Assembly: GCA_012838385.1 (NCBI GenBank) | Contig: DUPL01000068.1 | Span: 16,135-80,134, forward strand | Reading direction: 5' to 3' | Length of the DNA stretch: 64,000 nt | Source: Clostridiaceae bacterium | Lineage (GTDB): Bacteria > Bacillota > Clostridia > UBA1212 > DUPL01 | Part shown: positions 26,731 to 36,371 of the stretch, in pieces | How positions within the stretch are numbered: position 1 is the first letter of the stretch | How the letters are laid out: every line of letters begins with the position of its first letter | Made by a program: the position numbers and the translations under genes | Notes under the pieces: model-generated | The model's input: only the letters and a program-made list of their open reading frames with translations | What the model was told of the DNA's origin: nothing | Database searches by the model: none

Positions 26731-26806
26731 TCACTCCTTCTTCTTAGACGTTCATGCATGAAGCAGCAGCGGACCGTCCTTTTACTGTTTTTACACAGCA
26801 TTGTCT

Positions 26807-26835
26807 ATTATACAATCTCAAACATTTATTGTCAA
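26807..26835 (-). promoter_or_regulatory. Consensus sigma-A promoter for rplS
   Basis: Minus-strand TTGACA (26835-26830) and TATAAT (26812-26807), 17 bp apart. It leaves a leader of about 70 nt before the rplS ATG, long enough for a ribosomal-protein leader, though I could not demonstrate a conserved fold. Confidence 0.88.
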
Positions 26836-26877
26836 TAAATAATTTTTATAATAAATACTGCCGTTTGCTTTATTATT

Positions 26878-27675
26878 TTATCTTCTCTTTAGTAATATTG
26901 CATCCTTATTCCAGGCATTTTCATTTTTTATTTTTTCCCAGTTGGCGTTAAGTACTCTTAAATATCTGTTACGCCCAACTCGTTCCTGTTCTTGAGAGAT
27001 ATATCCGTTATCTATCAGCTCTGAGAGATTCCTTCTTACAAGTTCCAGGTCAACTGAATATTTGCTGGATGTCAATTCAACTGTTTTATTGAATGTCAGG
27101 TGATTCTTTGCCCTTTCATTCTCTTCAAGACATGTAAAGATATAATTCTGTATCGGCAAATCAAAGTCTTCTTCAGTTGGTACAACTTCTGTCCAATCAG
27201 CATTCTTAGCCAAGTTATGATTAAGACTGCCTTTTACAGCGTATATACCAACCTTTTTGTTACAGAAATTTCTTAAAAAGGCAACTACTGAACTGAAATG
27301 TCCATCACCTGAGAAAATTATAAACAGATTCACATCGCTGCTTGAAAGTGCTTTCTGATATATGTTGTCAAGGATTATGAAATCTGTATAGTCTTTCATG
27401 TAATATTGATCAGGATTGTAAGTATCTATAATCTTATTAGTAAAAGCACGTATTCTTTTTGTTTCAACTTCTTTTTCCTTGAACTTTGAAAAGTTAGCAA
27501 AAAATATGACTTCCTCCAAGTTGCATTTTTCCTTTAAGTCGTCAAACCAGGCATCAATATTTGGTCTTAACCCGTGTATTCTCTCCAGAGATATATACCA
27601 ATGTTCATAGTCGACAAAAGCCACTGCTCGTGGCAGGTTGTTCCTATTGGATTTTCGTTTTTTTCGAAATAGCAT
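26878..27675 (-). CDS. NYN-domain (PIN-like) protein with C-terminal winged helix
   Basis: A 265-residue protein (start taken at ATG 27675; an earlier ATG at 27705 would place the AGGAGG site inside the gene). The NYN/LabA-like nuclease fold spans about residues 18-150 with the acidic positions 'VAFVDYEHWY', 'YTDFIILDNIY' and 'FIIFSGDGHFSSV'. The C-terminal part (about 195-250) is a likely winged helix: 'YSVDLELVRRNLSELIDNGY'. NYN proteins are putative RNases; the paired HTH suggests nucleic-acid targeting. Target unknown. Transcribed from its own promoter, divergent from engB. Confidence 0.8.
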   Translation of the reverse strand: MLFRKKRKSNRNNLPRAVAFVDYEHWYISLERIHGLRPNIDAWFDDLKEKCNLEEVIFFANFSKFKEKEVETKRIRAFTNKIIDTYNPDQYYMKDYTDFIILDNIYQKALSSSDVNLFIIFSGDGHFSSVVAFLRNFCNKKVGIYAVKGSLNHNLAKNADWTEVVPTEEDFDLPIQNYIFTCLEENERAKNHLTFNKTVELTSSKYSVDLELVRRNLSELIDNGYISQEQERVGRNRYLRVLNANWEKIKNENAWNKDAILLKRR

Positions 27676-27739
27676 TAAACAATCATTCCTCCTGCAAAAT
27701 GGCAAACGGCAGTATTTGGTTGTCTAGGTTCACATGTAT

Positions 27740-27768
27740 ATAATACTACCAAGTCACAATAAAATCAA
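27740..27768 (-). promoter_or_regulatory. Sigma-A promoter for the NYN-domain gene
   Basis: Minus-strand TTGATT (27768-27763) and TATTAT (27745-27740), 17 bp apart. Confidence 0.65.
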
Positions 27769-27783
27769 ATACCATATCAAAAT

Positions 27784-27812
27784 TTGCGTAATTGCGTGAT
27801 TGATTGTATAAT
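27784..27812 (+). promoter_or_regulatory. Sigma-A promoter for engB
   Basis: TTGCGT (27784-27789) and TATAAT (27807-27812), 17 bp apart. Confidence 0.65.
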
Positions 27813-27843
27813 CTCAATGAACAATTCAAGCAAGGAGAAAATT

Positions 27844-28425
27844 ATGGTAGTCAAGAATCCAAAATTCCTAATATCATGTGCAAATCCATCCCAATATCCG
27901 GACCTGGGAGTTCCTGAAATAGCTTTTGCAGGACGTTCCAACGTAGGCAAGTCCTCACTAATAAATGCATTGTTGAACAGAAAAAGTCTTGCAAGGAGCG
28001 GTTCAAGGCAGGGGATGACCCGCCTTGTAAACTTCTTTAATATAGACGATGTTCTGTTATTTGTAGATCTGCCCGGCTATGGATATGCTGCTGTTTCCAA
28101 GGAAGAGAGAAGGAGCTGGGGAAGAATTGTAGAGGATTATTTGAACAAAAGCAGAAATCTGCATCTAATCATCCTGCTTGTAGACATACGTCACAAACCT
28201 ACACAAGATGATATTCAAATGATGACGTGGATAAGGGCAAACAATGTAAACCACATTATAGCTGCAACAAAGGCGGATAAAATTGGGAAGACACAGTATC
28301 ATAAGAACATCAACATCATCCGCCAGACTTTAAATACCGATTGCGAAATCATTCCTGTGTCGAACCTAAAAAAAACAGGCATCGACAGATTGTGGGAAGC
28401 TATTGACAAGTACATCCCGCTCTAA
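27844..28425 (+). CDS. engB: Ribosome biogenesis GTPase EngB (YsxC/YihA)
   Basis: A 193-residue GTPase needed for late 50S assembly. ATG 27844 has AAGGAG at proper distance, and the upstream promoter excludes a longer form. G1 is 'AGRSNVGKSSLINALLN', G2 'RQGMTRLVNFF', G3 'DLPGYGYA', G4 'ATKADKIGK'. Length is the family norm. In many Firmicutes it follows lon; here it is a single gene. Confidence 0.96.
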   Translation: MVVKNPKFLISCANPSQYPDLGVPEIAFAGRSNVGKSSLINALLNRKSLARSGSRQGMTRLVNFFNIDDVLLFVDLPGYGYAAVSKEERRSWGRIVEDYLNKSRNLHLIILLVDIRHKPTQDDIQMMTWIRANNVNHIIAATKADKIGKTQYHKNINIIRQTLNTDCEIIPVSNLKKTGIDRLWEAIDKYIPL

Positions 28426-28433
28426 TTTCTCTA

Positions 28434-28462
28434 TTTACAACACACGCTGATTAATTTATAAT
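28434..28462 (+). promoter_or_regulatory. Sigma-A promoter for lysA
   Basis: TTTACA (28434-28439) and TATAAT (28457-28462), 17 bp apart, 50 nt before the start codon. Confidence 0.7.
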
Positions 28463-28511
28463 AATTTACTGTATATGTTTTAAGTCATTGTAACAGGAGA
28501 TGAAAAGATAG

Positions 28512-29789
28512 ATGAAAAGACCATTTTTTACTTATGAAGAGATCAAGGAAATATGCAAAAAATATCCAACTCCATTCTATATCTACGACGAAGAAGGAAT
28601 AAGACAAGGCATCAGAAATCTGCAAAAGGCCTTTTCATGGAATAAAAACTTCAAAGAATATTATGCAGTAAAAGCATGTCCGAATCCCACACTTCTTAGA
28701 ATTATTAAAGAAGAGGGATGCGGACTTGACTGTTCGTCATACACGGAACTCATGCTGGCAGAAGCAATTGGCTGCACTGGAGACGATATCATGTTTTCTT
28801 CAAACGTTACTCCAGCAGAAGACTATGTTTATGCCCGTGAACTTGACAGCATAATCAATCTTGACGATTTTACCCATATAGAGTTTTTAGAAGAACATGC
28901 AGGTCTGCCAAAAAGAATTTGCCTAAGATACAATCCGGGTGGAGAAATGATGATAGGCAACACAATAATGGGCAATCCCGGGGATGCCAAGTATGGGATG
29001 ACAAAAGAGCAGCTCATACAGGGGATAAAAATACTTATGTCCAAGGGCGTTGAGGAGTTTGGAATCCACGCTTTCCTTGCCAGCAACGTACTTGACAACA
29101 ACTATTATGTAAAACTGGCGGAAATGCTTTTTGAACTGGTTGTTGAAATAAATAATATTACAGGAGCAAATTTTACATTCGTCAATCTGTCAGGAGGAAT
29201 AGGTATACCTTACAGACCTGGCGAAAAATGTGCCGATTTAATGTATATTGGGAAAGGTGTAAAAGAGGCATTTGAAAGAATTATAAAACCTTCAAATGTA
29301 AGTGACGACCTTGCAATAAAGACTGAGCTTGGCAGATACATTACAGGTCCGCATGGCATACTTGTAACAAAAGCAATCCATCACAAGGATATATACAAAA
29401 ACTATATTGGAGTTGACGCATGTGCTGCAAATCTTCTGAGACCGGCCATGTATGGAGCATACCATCATATAACTGTAATGGGTAAGGAAGAAGAGCCAAA
29501 TACCCATGTCTACGACATTACCGGCGGATTATGCGAAAACAACGACAAGTTTGCAGTAGACAGGGCAATGCCAGAAATTGAGACAGGTGACATCCTTGCC
29601 ATACACGATGCCGGTGCACATGGGTTTGCCATGGGCTACAACTACAATGGCAAATTGAGGTCGGCAGAAATACTTCTTAAAACGGACAGGACCACGCAGC
29701 TCATTAGAAGAGCGGAAACACCAATGGATTATTTTCAAACCCTTGATTTTGACGAGGACCTGAGCAGGATAATTGAAAAAAGGAAATGA
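28512..29789 (+). CDS. lysA: Diaminopimelate decarboxylase
   Basis: A 425-residue fold-type III PLP enzyme that decarboxylates meso-diaminopimelate to lysine. The PLP lysine sits in 'EYYAVKACPNPTLL', the phosphate-binding loop in 'LSGGIGIPYRPGE', 'ELGRYITGPHG' matches the family Glu-Pro-Gly-Arg region, and the inter-subunit Cys is in 'TGGLCENNDKFA'. It belongs to the clostridial branch that looks similar to carboxynorspermidine decarboxylase; without polyamine genes nearby LysA is the better call. The next gene starts 4 nt after its stop. Confidence 0.88.
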   Translation: MKRPFFTYEEIKEICKKYPTPFYIYDEEGIRQGIRNLQKAFSWNKNFKEYYAVKACPNPTLLRIIKEEGCGLDCSSYTELMLAEAIGCTGDDIMFSSNVTPAEDYVYARELDSIINLDDFTHIEFLEEHAGLPKRICLRYNPGGEMMIGNTIMGNPGDAKYGMTKEQLIQGIKILMSKGVEEFGIHAFLASNVLDNNYYVKLAEMLFELVVEINNITGANFTFVNLSGGIGIPYRPGEKCADLMYIGKGVKEAFERIIKPSNVSDDLAIKTELGRYITGPHGILVTKAIHHKDIYKNYIGVDACAANLLRPAMYGAYHHITVMGKEEEPNTHVYDITGGLCENNDKFAVDRAMPEIETGDILAIHDAGAHGFAMGYNYNGKLRSAEILLKTDRTTQLIRRAETPMDYFQTLDFDEDLSRIIEKRK

Positions 29790-29793
29790 TAGC

Positions 29794-32541
29794 ATGAAAG
29801 GTATTAAGCGACTTCTAATATATATAGTTACGGTCGTTATCTTGTCAAGTATGTTAACGACCGTATCTGGATACGAATACGGAGACGATATTGAAAACTT
29901 TTTATACCCATCCATAGAAAAAACTGCAAGAGCTACATATGTGTTGAATGGAAAGATAAATAAGAGTGATTTCAATGACAACATCACAAAAGTATCCGAA
30001 ACCAGTATGTGGAACGGATATGCTTTTTTATCTGATTTTTCAACAGAGCCGTATCCTGGAACCCAGGAGTTTGACTCTTTTTTCAGAAACATTCTGAATG
30101 TTGTAAATATGAATGATTCCAAAGTATCAATATACTTTGACTTTACAAATCTTGCTCATGTCACAAACATCTTTCTTGAAAAATATGAGGAATACAGCAT
30201 GGAGTTTCTGTTTTTGGAAGAACTTCCTCTATCGGATGGTGAAACAGTAGAATTTAAAGTACCTCAAGGAAAAGTCATGTCCATAGTTGGCATGAATATT
30301 GAAACAAAGGCACTGAATGACTTGACAGAGTTTGTACAGGACGGAAAACTTTCTGTAACTGCCCCAAAAGGTTCCGGTGATTGGAAGGTTCTGTTTTTTA
30401 TGCTTAGAAAAGTGGAAAACGAGCTGCTTAAAAAAACCTGCTCCGTGAACTTTCTTTCAAATGATGCTTCCAAAAAATTTATAGAAGTCAGTTACAAAAA
30501 TTTTGTATACAATTATCCTGAATATTTTCCTGATACAATAGACACTGCATACATGGCAAATATCAATATAGCCAATATTGATGGCGGTATTGCATGGGCA
30601 GAAGACTATAACGAGAAATTTGAGGAAAAGTACGGATTCAAACCCACACTTCTTTATCCCGCCCTTGTTTATGACATAGGAGAAGATTATGCATCTTCCA
30701 AAACAGCTTTGTATTCCTTAAGAACCGAACTACTTATCGAAGGATTCCTTAAAGCAATGAATGAGTTTGCAAGCGACAGCAAAATCAGACTCATGGGGAA
30801 CCCTTATGCGTTCGATTCTCTTGTGCCAACTGAATACTGCGGAGACTTTATCAAATTCTTCAAATACATAGATGTGCCGGTATTTGATGGATTATCTAAT
30901 TACGCAGTATCAAAAAAATATATTAAACTTGTAAGCTCCGCATCATACAATTATGGAAAGAACTTGACAGGAGCAAATTTGTTCAGTCCGTATGAAATAA
31001 TTGATAGAAATACAATGTACAGGACTATTCTGGAGACATACTCCAAGGGTATCAACCATGTTTATCTGAGTTCAATATACAACTCAAGTGAAAACATGAG
31101 CAACAACGATTTATTTAACAAGAGTCAACTGGCAAAGTACGTGCCAGGACTGAACACTCTCATAACCAGACTGAATACCCTGCTTCAAAGAGGCGAAACC
31201 GTTGTTGACGTAGGAGTTGTTTATCCTATAGAAACCTTGAATTATGCATATACACCAGGCAACAATTCAAGAGAAAACATCCCTTATGCCGACTATATTG
31301 ACATAGGAGAGTTTCTACATCAGGATCTGCAATTGGATTTCATGTATCTGCATCCGGACTATATCCAGAAAAACGGTATAGACAAGTATTCACTCATTAT
31401 CCTGACTGGATGTGAAGTAATTAGTATGGAAACATTGGATGTATTGAAAGAATACTACGACAAGGGAGGCAAAATTATTGCTACATACACACTTCCAACA
31501 AAAACCGCTGAAAAGGGAAAAGACAATGAAGCAAAGGAAATAATCGAACATATTTTTGGTACCGACATATATTCCACTTCAGCAAAGGGAAACATATACA
31601 AAAATACCAACAAAAATGGAGGACAAGCGTACTTCATATGTTCCTATGATTACGGAACTAATGACTATTTTAAAAACATTGATTTGTTGGAGTTGGCTGT
31701 TAATGAGGCAATAAAGGTCAGGGATGTTGCAATTAATACGAATGATGATTCTTACAAAAGTATCGTTACATACATTCATAGGAAAACGGAAAAGGAAGAC
31801 ATCTACTTTATTGCAAACACAGGCAGCGACAATTTTTCAGGAAGCGTAGTCCTTAAAGGAAAACACCATCCTGTTCTTTTGGATCCTCATACCGGTGAGA
31901 TAACAGTCCCCGAGTACAAGAATCATAAACTATACGGGGAGAATGTTACTAGTGTAAAACTGGATATTGAAACATTGAGTTCAAAGATAATCTACTGTGG
32001 AGACAAATACAAAAATATTAGAATGCCTTTGCTGTACAAAGGTGAACTTGAGACCTTTAATGAAGCTGGAATCGAATTTGACAATGGAACCATATCCTTC
32101 ATATTTTCAATAGGCCAGGATGACAAGATTGAGCTGGCAGCAAGATTGGATGAAAACGACAATGGATACATATTGGAAATAGAGGACGGAAGGATAAATC
32201 TTCTTAAAAAACAGGACGACAAGACTGACATAATAAACAGTGTTGTAGTTCCCATACATAGAAATAATTTTTATCAGTTTACCATGACAGTGAATGAGGA
32301 TGGTTTCGATGTGTTCCTGTCCGGTAGAAAGCTCTTTGAAGCAACTGACTCAACCTTCAAGCAGGGCAGGATAGCCTTTGGCAATATTGATGATTCCAGC
32401 ATCGAAGTGTTTGACATTGTACTTCTGGGTGGACTTGAAAAGGTTGAGGTAGTCAATCATTCATATACAGTATATCTTGTTTTGTTTCTTTCCTTGATAC
32501 TGTTAAGATTGTCTGCAATGTTACATAAAAAAAAGAAGTAA
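29794..32541 (+). CDS. Membrane-anchored glycoside-hydrolase-like protein, multi-domain
   Basis: A 915-residue exported protein; ATG 29794 has AAAGGAAA upstream. A signal or anchor helix lies at 5-22. Residues about 230-460 look like a TIM barrel of the GH106/rhamnosidase-like type ('IAWAEDYNEKFEEKYGFKP', 'GINHVYLSSIYNSS'). Residues about 465-600 form a flavodoxin-like domain ('VGVVYPIETLNYAYTPGN', 'YSLIILTGCEVISMETL', 'YYDKGGKIIATY'), as found after the barrel in several glycosidases. About 755-885 is a LamG/DUF1080-like sandwich. A final helix (about 890-908) ends in Lys-rich residues, so both ends may be membrane-held. Substrate unknown; no catalytic pair is assigned. Confidence 0.65.
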   Translation: MKGIKRLLIYIVTVVILSSMLTTVSGYEYGDDIENFLYPSIEKTARATYVLNGKINKSDFNDNITKVSETSMWNGYAFLSDFSTEPYPGTQEFDSFFRNILNVVNMNDSKVSIYFDFTNLAHVTNIFLEKYEEYSMEFLFLEELPLSDGETVEFKVPQGKVMSIVGMNIETKALNDLTEFVQDGKLSVTAPKGSGDWKVLFFMLRKVENELLKKTCSVNFLSNDASKKFIEVSYKNFVYNYPEYFPDTIDTAYMANINIANIDGGIAWAEDYNEKFEEKYGFKPTLLYPALVYDIGEDYASSKTALYSLRTELLIEGFLKAMNEFASDSKIRLMGNPYAFDSLVPTEYCGDFIKFFKYIDVPVFDGLSNYAVSKKYIKLVSSASYNYGKNLTGANLFSPYEIIDRNTMYRTILETYSKGINHVYLSSIYNSSENMSNNDLFNKSQLAKYVPGLNTLITRLNTLLQRGETVVDVGVVYPIETLNYAYTPGNNSRENIPYADYIDIGEFLHQDLQLDFMYLHPDYIQKNGIDKYSLIILTGCEVISMETLDVLKEYYDKGGKIIATYTLPTKTAEKGKDNEAKEIIEHIFGTDIYSTSAKGNIYKNTNKNGGQAYFICSYDYGTNDYFKNIDLLELAVNEAIKVRDVAINTNDDSYKSIVTYIHRKTEKEDIYFIANTGSDNFSGSVVLKGKHHPVLLDPHTGEITVPEYKNHKLYGENVTSVKLDIETLSSKIIYCGDKYKNIRMPLLYKGELETFNEAGIEFDNGTISFIFSIGQDDKIELAARLDENDNGYILEIEDGRINLLKKQDDKTDIINSVVVPIHRNNFYQFTMTVNEDGFDVFLSGRKLFEATDSTFKQGRIAFGNIDDSSIEVFDIVLLGGLEKVEVVNHSYTVYLVLFLSLILLRLSAMLHKKKK

Positions 32542-32548
32542 AGATATG

Positions 32549-32576
32549 TTAAGGAGCCCAAATTTGGGCTCCTTAA
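32549..32576. terminator. Bidirectional terminator, 28-bp perfect palindrome
   Basis: A perfect 14+14 bp inverted repeat centred at 32562/32563, ending one codon before the convergent enolase stop. Read on either strand it can form a long GC-containing hairpin; the T-tracts are short. Confidence 0.75.
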
Positions 32577-32579
32577 TAA

Positions 32580-33815
32580 TCAGCATGGTCTTTTGTCTGC
32601 AATTCTTAAGAGTCTGTTGTACTTTGCAACCCTCTCTCCGCGGCTTGGGGCACCGGTCTTTATGAAACCTGCGTTTGTTGCTACAGCCAAATCAGAGATG
32701 GTTGTATCTTCAGTTTCACCGGAACGATGCGATACGATTACATTGAATCCAGCATCCTGAGCAATCCGGATAGTCTTCAATGTCTCGCTAACAGAACCAA
32801 TTTGATTCAGCTTGATAAGAATTGAGTTGCCTGCATTCAGTTCAATTCCTTTTACCAATCTTTCCGGATTTGTAACGAACAAGTCATCACCGACAACCAT
32901 GATTTTATCACCAATGCGTTTTGTAAGTTCAGTAAAGGCATCCCAATCGTTTTCTCCCAATGGATCCTCAATTGACACTATGGGATAATCGCTTACTAGC
33001 TTCTCCCAATACGAAACAAGCTCTTCCACCGTCATTTCCTTGTTTTTCTTAGGGAACAAATATCCTTTGTCTGTTTTCCATTCACTCGCTGCTGCATCCA
33101 GTGCAATGTTGAAATCCTGTCCAACTTTGTAGCCTGCCTTTTCAACCGCCTGAAGGATAAGCTCGATAGCTTCAGTATCATCGCTCAAATTCGGTGCGAA
33201 TCCTCCTTCATCTCCAACAGCTGTGGACAATCCCTTTGACTTAAGTAGCGCTTTCAAAGTGTGGAACACATTTGCACACTGCTCAAGAGATACCGTAAAA
33301 TCCTCTTCTGTTGGAAGTATCATGAATTCCTGTATATCCACATTATTGTCGGCATGAGCACCACCATTCAGAATGTTCATCATGGGTCTTGGAAGTTTCG
33401 TACCTGCAGCTCCGCCCAGGAATCTGTATAGAGGGATGTTCAAGCTCTTTGCAGCTGCGTGGCTGCAAGCAAGGGAAACAGCCAGGATGCTGTTTGCACC
33501 TAGTTTTTTCTTTTCTTTTGTTCCATCCGCCTCTATCATTAACCTGTCAATGGTGTATATATCTGTAACGTCAAGACCAACTACGGCATCTCTAATGGGG
33601 CCGTCAATATTCTTTACGGCCTTTTGTACACCTTTTCCGCCATATCTGGTTCCGCCATCCCTAAGTTCCAATGCTTCATATTCTCCAGTTGAAGCACCGG
33701 ATGGCACCATTCCGGTAGCGACTGTACCATCATTGAGTATAACTACTGCTTCAACAGTTGGGTTTCCTCTGGAATCCAGTATTTCTCTACCGTAAACATC
33801 TTTAATTCTTCTCAT
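32580..33815 (-). CDS. eno: Enolase
   Basis: A 411-residue glycolytic enzyme converting 2-phosphoglycerate to phosphoenolpyruvate. '[14 protein letters not shown]', '[10 protein letters not shown]'-type sequence (here '[18 protein letters not shown]'), '[12 protein letters not shown]' with the catalytic Glu, '[12 protein letters not shown]', 'GDDLFVTN', 'LIKLNQIGS' with the catalytic Lys, and '[11 protein letters not shown]' are all present. It ends soon after '[11 protein letters not shown]', about 15-20 residues earlier than most bacterial enolases, which trims the last helix but no known active-site residue. AAGGAGG precedes the ATG. Confidence 0.97.
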   Translation of the reverse strand: MRRIKDVYGREILDSRGNPTVEAVVILNDGTVATGMVPSGASTGEYEALELRDGGTRYGGKGVQKAVKNIDGPIRDAVVGLDVTDIYTIDRLMIEADGTKEKKKLGANSILAVSLACSHAAAKSLNIPLYRFLGGAAGTKLPRPMMNILNGGAHADNNVDIQEFMILPTEEDFTVSLEQCANVFHTLKALLKSKGLSTAVGDEGGFAPNLSDDTEAIELILQAVEKAGYKVGQDFNIALDAAASEWKTDKGYLFPKKNKEMTVEELVSYWEKLVSDYPIVSIEDPLGENDWDAFTELTKRIGDKIMVVGDDLFVTNPERLVKGIELNAGNSILIKLNQIGSVSETLKTIRIAQDAGFNVIVSHRSGETEDTTISDLAVATNAGFIKTGAPSRGERVAKYNRLLRIADKRPC

Positions 33816-33844
33816 AGAACTACCTCCTTGAGATATGTTATTTG

Positions 33845-33873
33845 AGCATATAATAGCACTATTTTATTATCAA
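33845..33873 (-). promoter_or_regulatory. Probable promoter for eno
   Basis: Minus-strand TTGATA (33873-33868) and TATGCT (33850-33845), 17 bp apart. The -10 box matches only partly. Confidence 0.45.
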
Positions 33874-33896
33874 GGCAAATAATTGTAAAAACCATC

Positions 33897-33926
33897 TTGC
33901 AAATTACATATATTTCTGTGTATAAT
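33897..33926 (+). promoter_or_regulatory. Sigma-A promoter for the DUF4091 lipoprotein gene
   Basis: TTGCAA (33897-33902) and TATAAT (33921-33926) with an 18-bp spacer. Confidence 0.6.
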
Positions 33927-33977
33927 TACTGGGGTTGCTATAAGAGTTAGTCAAGTAAAAAAAAGGAGAAGCGTAAA

Positions 33978-36293
33978 ATGAAAAAAATTTCTAGGGTTTT
34001 ATGCATAATTTTTACCATTTTATTGGTTTTAACGGTTGGATGCACTAAAGAAGACGACAAACTTAACTTTACGAAAGAGCAGCTAAGAAGAGTAAAATTT
34101 GATAACGACAAGGTTTTGGACAAACACATTTTTGGACATAACCAATGCTCGCATGATTTTACCAAGGATAGAAAAGAAGGCAAAGTCTTAAAACTATCCA
34201 CATCCATAAATCAGGCTAATGATCCTTTCGTCAGTCTCAATCTGGGTGACTATTTGAGAGAAATTGGCGATGATAGCGTAAAAGGCGATGAATATAAGGT
34301 TGTACTTCTGAAGATAAAAGTTTCAGATATGATTTCATGCAACTTTGAGCTTTTCTATGCTACAGGAAACAGCACTACAATCGAAATAGGACATTCCAAA
34401 ACATCAATATATGACAACAGTAGCGAAAAATGGCAGTATGTGTTGTTTGACATGACCAAGGACCCTAACTGGACTGACAGCATAAATGTTTTAAGATTTG
34501 ACTTTGCTACTGCGGCAGTGTCAAAAGGCGAAACAATGTACATATCAGAAATAATGTTTGCAAAAGATATGGATATTGCATGCCAGGTTATGGGACTTGA
34601 TATTAGTACGGAGCTTGAAAACATTCTGGACGCTAAAACTGAAGAATACATAAAGAAACTATTATCCATCGAAGATCCGGAAACAGAATATTCAAAGTAT
34701 GCACCTCTTACAGCAGCCAATGAGGATAAGAATATAAATATGTGGTTTAATCACACATATACAAGAACTCCGGAAGGCGAGACAACTCCAGGAGATATGA
34801 AAACATACCAGCTTAGGCTTGCAAAGAACGAGCTGGAGGCCTGTCAGTTGATTTTCTCAACAAAACAAGATTATTCAAACATGACTCTTGAGATAACCGA
34901 CTTCACAAACAAGAACGGAAAAACTCTGAGAACCGAACTCTTGTACGGCTATTATTTCGAGGTCAGGGAAGAAATGATAATCGATCCACTTCCACCTCTT
35001 GACGGACCCTTTGACCTGAAAGCAAACAAGAGTAAAACCTTTGTAATAAAGGTAATGAGTACACTTGATAGCGAAGCAGGCGAATACGTTGCCACAGTTA
35101 CCCTTAAAGACTCAAGCGGACAAGAGGTCAAAAAAGCAAAGGTGTTTGCATATGTTTGGGATTTTGAACTCCCTGAGGAAACATCATGCAAGACCCTAAT
35201 GGATACGAGCTCCTTTGCAGTTTATACGTTGCATGGGGTTCACGAAGGAGATGACGAACAGCTTTACAAAAACTATTATGATTTTCTGCTTGAAAACAGA
35301 ATCAACTCATATACGCTTCCTTATTCCACCGAATACTATAGTGACCCAAGAATTGTAGAATACTTGGATAATCCACGTGTTAGAGCATTCCTCAATATGG
35401 GTTGGAAAAGAAAACTTACCGGAGATAATGTCAAACATTCCTATGATTTTCTCTCCCAGAAGCAGGAATGGCTTGACAAGACATACTTCTATCCGGTAGA
35501 CGAACCTATTGATATCACCATGCTCGATCAGGTAAGAACCTTTGGTGAGATCATAAAGCAGAACTTCCCTAACCACAAGCTGCTTGTGCCTATGCATTTC
35601 AACTTGTCCATGAATCCGGAATCAACCATGGATCATTTTGAGTATGTGGCTGATTATGTAACAGCATGGTGTCCAAAAACATTTTTCTTCAACACATATG
35701 AGGATTACAAAAAGAATCCTTACCTGACATACTACATGTCCGGAATGCTTGAGAAAAATCTTGGCACATTCCCTGAGAGAATGGCAAAACACCAGGCAGA
35801 GGGTGACGATGTTTGGTGGTATGTAACACGTGTTCCCAACTATCCTGAAATCACTCTCACAATGGAAACCAAAGCAGTTAAGTACAGGGTACTGTTCTGG
35901 CAGCAGAAACTGTATAATGTGGACAATTTCCTCTATTACATGACAAATGACTGGTATCCAGAAGGAAACGATCTTGCTTGGAATGCAAAACACGAAAAGA
36001 CACATCTGTACGATGTTTACGGAAATGGCGTTCTCGTGTACTGCGGTGCTTATGTAGGAATCTATGGTCCTGTAGGCTCCTTGAGACTTGAATGTGTAAG
36101 GGACGGAATAGAGGACTTCGAGTATCTTACCATCCTTGAAAAACACTATGGCAAGGAAACTGTGGACAATGTAATAAGCAGGATTACCACATCCCTTTAC
36201 AAGTACACTGAGGATGAGACGACATTTACAGAAGTGAAAATTGCACTCGGCAACCTTATTGAAAAGACTATTAAAGAAGGTGTAATTAAGTAA
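33978..36293 (+). CDS. DUF4091-domain lipoprotein, putative glycoside hydrolase
   Basis: A 771-residue surface protein. The signal peptide ends in a probable lipobox with Cys22 ('LLVLTVGC'). Residues about 40-210 form a sandwich-like region, about 250-400 an Ig-like/N-terminal accessory domain ('RLAKNELEACQLIFST'), and the rest a barrel with 'FYPVDEPIDI' (Asp-Glu-Pro near 508) and the DUF4091 signature 'GSLRLECVRDGIEDFEYL' near the C-terminus. DUF4091 proteins are regarded as glycoside-hydrolase-like with mostly unproven substrates. A sibling gene follows beyond a terminator. Confidence 0.82.
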   Translation: MKKISRVLCIIFTILLVLTVGCTKEDDKLNFTKEQLRRVKFDNDKVLDKHIFGHNQCSHDFTKDRKEGKVLKLSTSINQANDPFVSLNLGDYLREIGDDSVKGDEYKVVLLKIKVSDMISCNFELFYATGNSTTIEIGHSKTSIYDNSSEKWQYVLFDMTKDPNWTDSINVLRFDFATAAVSKGETMYISEIMFAKDMDIACQVMGLDISTELENILDAKTEEYIKKLLSIEDPETEYSKYAPLTAANEDKNINMWFNHTYTRTPEGETTPGDMKTYQLRLAKNELEACQLIFSTKQDYSNMTLEITDFTNKNGKTLRTELLYGYYFEVREEMIIDPLPPLDGPFDLKANKSKTFVIKVMSTLDSEAGEYVATVTLKDSSGQEVKKAKVFAYVWDFELPEETSCKTLMDTSSFAVYTLHGVHEGDDEQLYKNYYDFLLENRINSYTLPYSTEYYSDPRIVEYLDNPRVRAFLNMGWKRKLTGDNVKHSYDFLSQKQEWLDKTYFYPVDEPIDITMLDQVRTFGEIIKQNFPNHKLLVPMHFNLSMNPESTMDHFEYVADYVTAWCPKTFFFNTYEDYKKNPYLTYYMSGMLEKNLGTFPERMAKHQAEGDDVWWYVTRVPNYPEITLTMETKAVKYRVLFWQQKLYNVDNFLYYMTNDWYPEGNDLAWNAKHEKTHLYDVYGNGVLVYCGAYVGIYGPVGSLRLECVRDGIEDFEYLTILEKHYGKETVDNVISRITTSLYKYTEDETTFTEVKIALGNLIEKTIKEGVIK

Positions 36294-36299
36294 AGTTTA

Positions 36300-36338
36300 A
36301 TGCGCATTGGGTAATGACCCGATGCGCATGTTTATTTT
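36300..36338 (+). terminator. Terminator after the DUF4091 lipoprotein gene
   Basis: The stem ATGCGCAT...ATGCGCAT with internal GGGT/ACCC pairing (36300-36329) is followed by a T-rich run. It lies between the two DUF4091 genes, so the second may depend on read-through or an unseen promoter. Confidence 0.75.
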
Positions 36339-36371
36339 GTTGGAAATAAATATTTTTTAGGAGGGATAAAC

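Noticed and set aside
26731..26806. Ribosomal protein L19 leader RNA
   Set aside because: The leader of about 70 nt is the right size, but I could not show a conserved fold by eye. A covariance-model search would decide.
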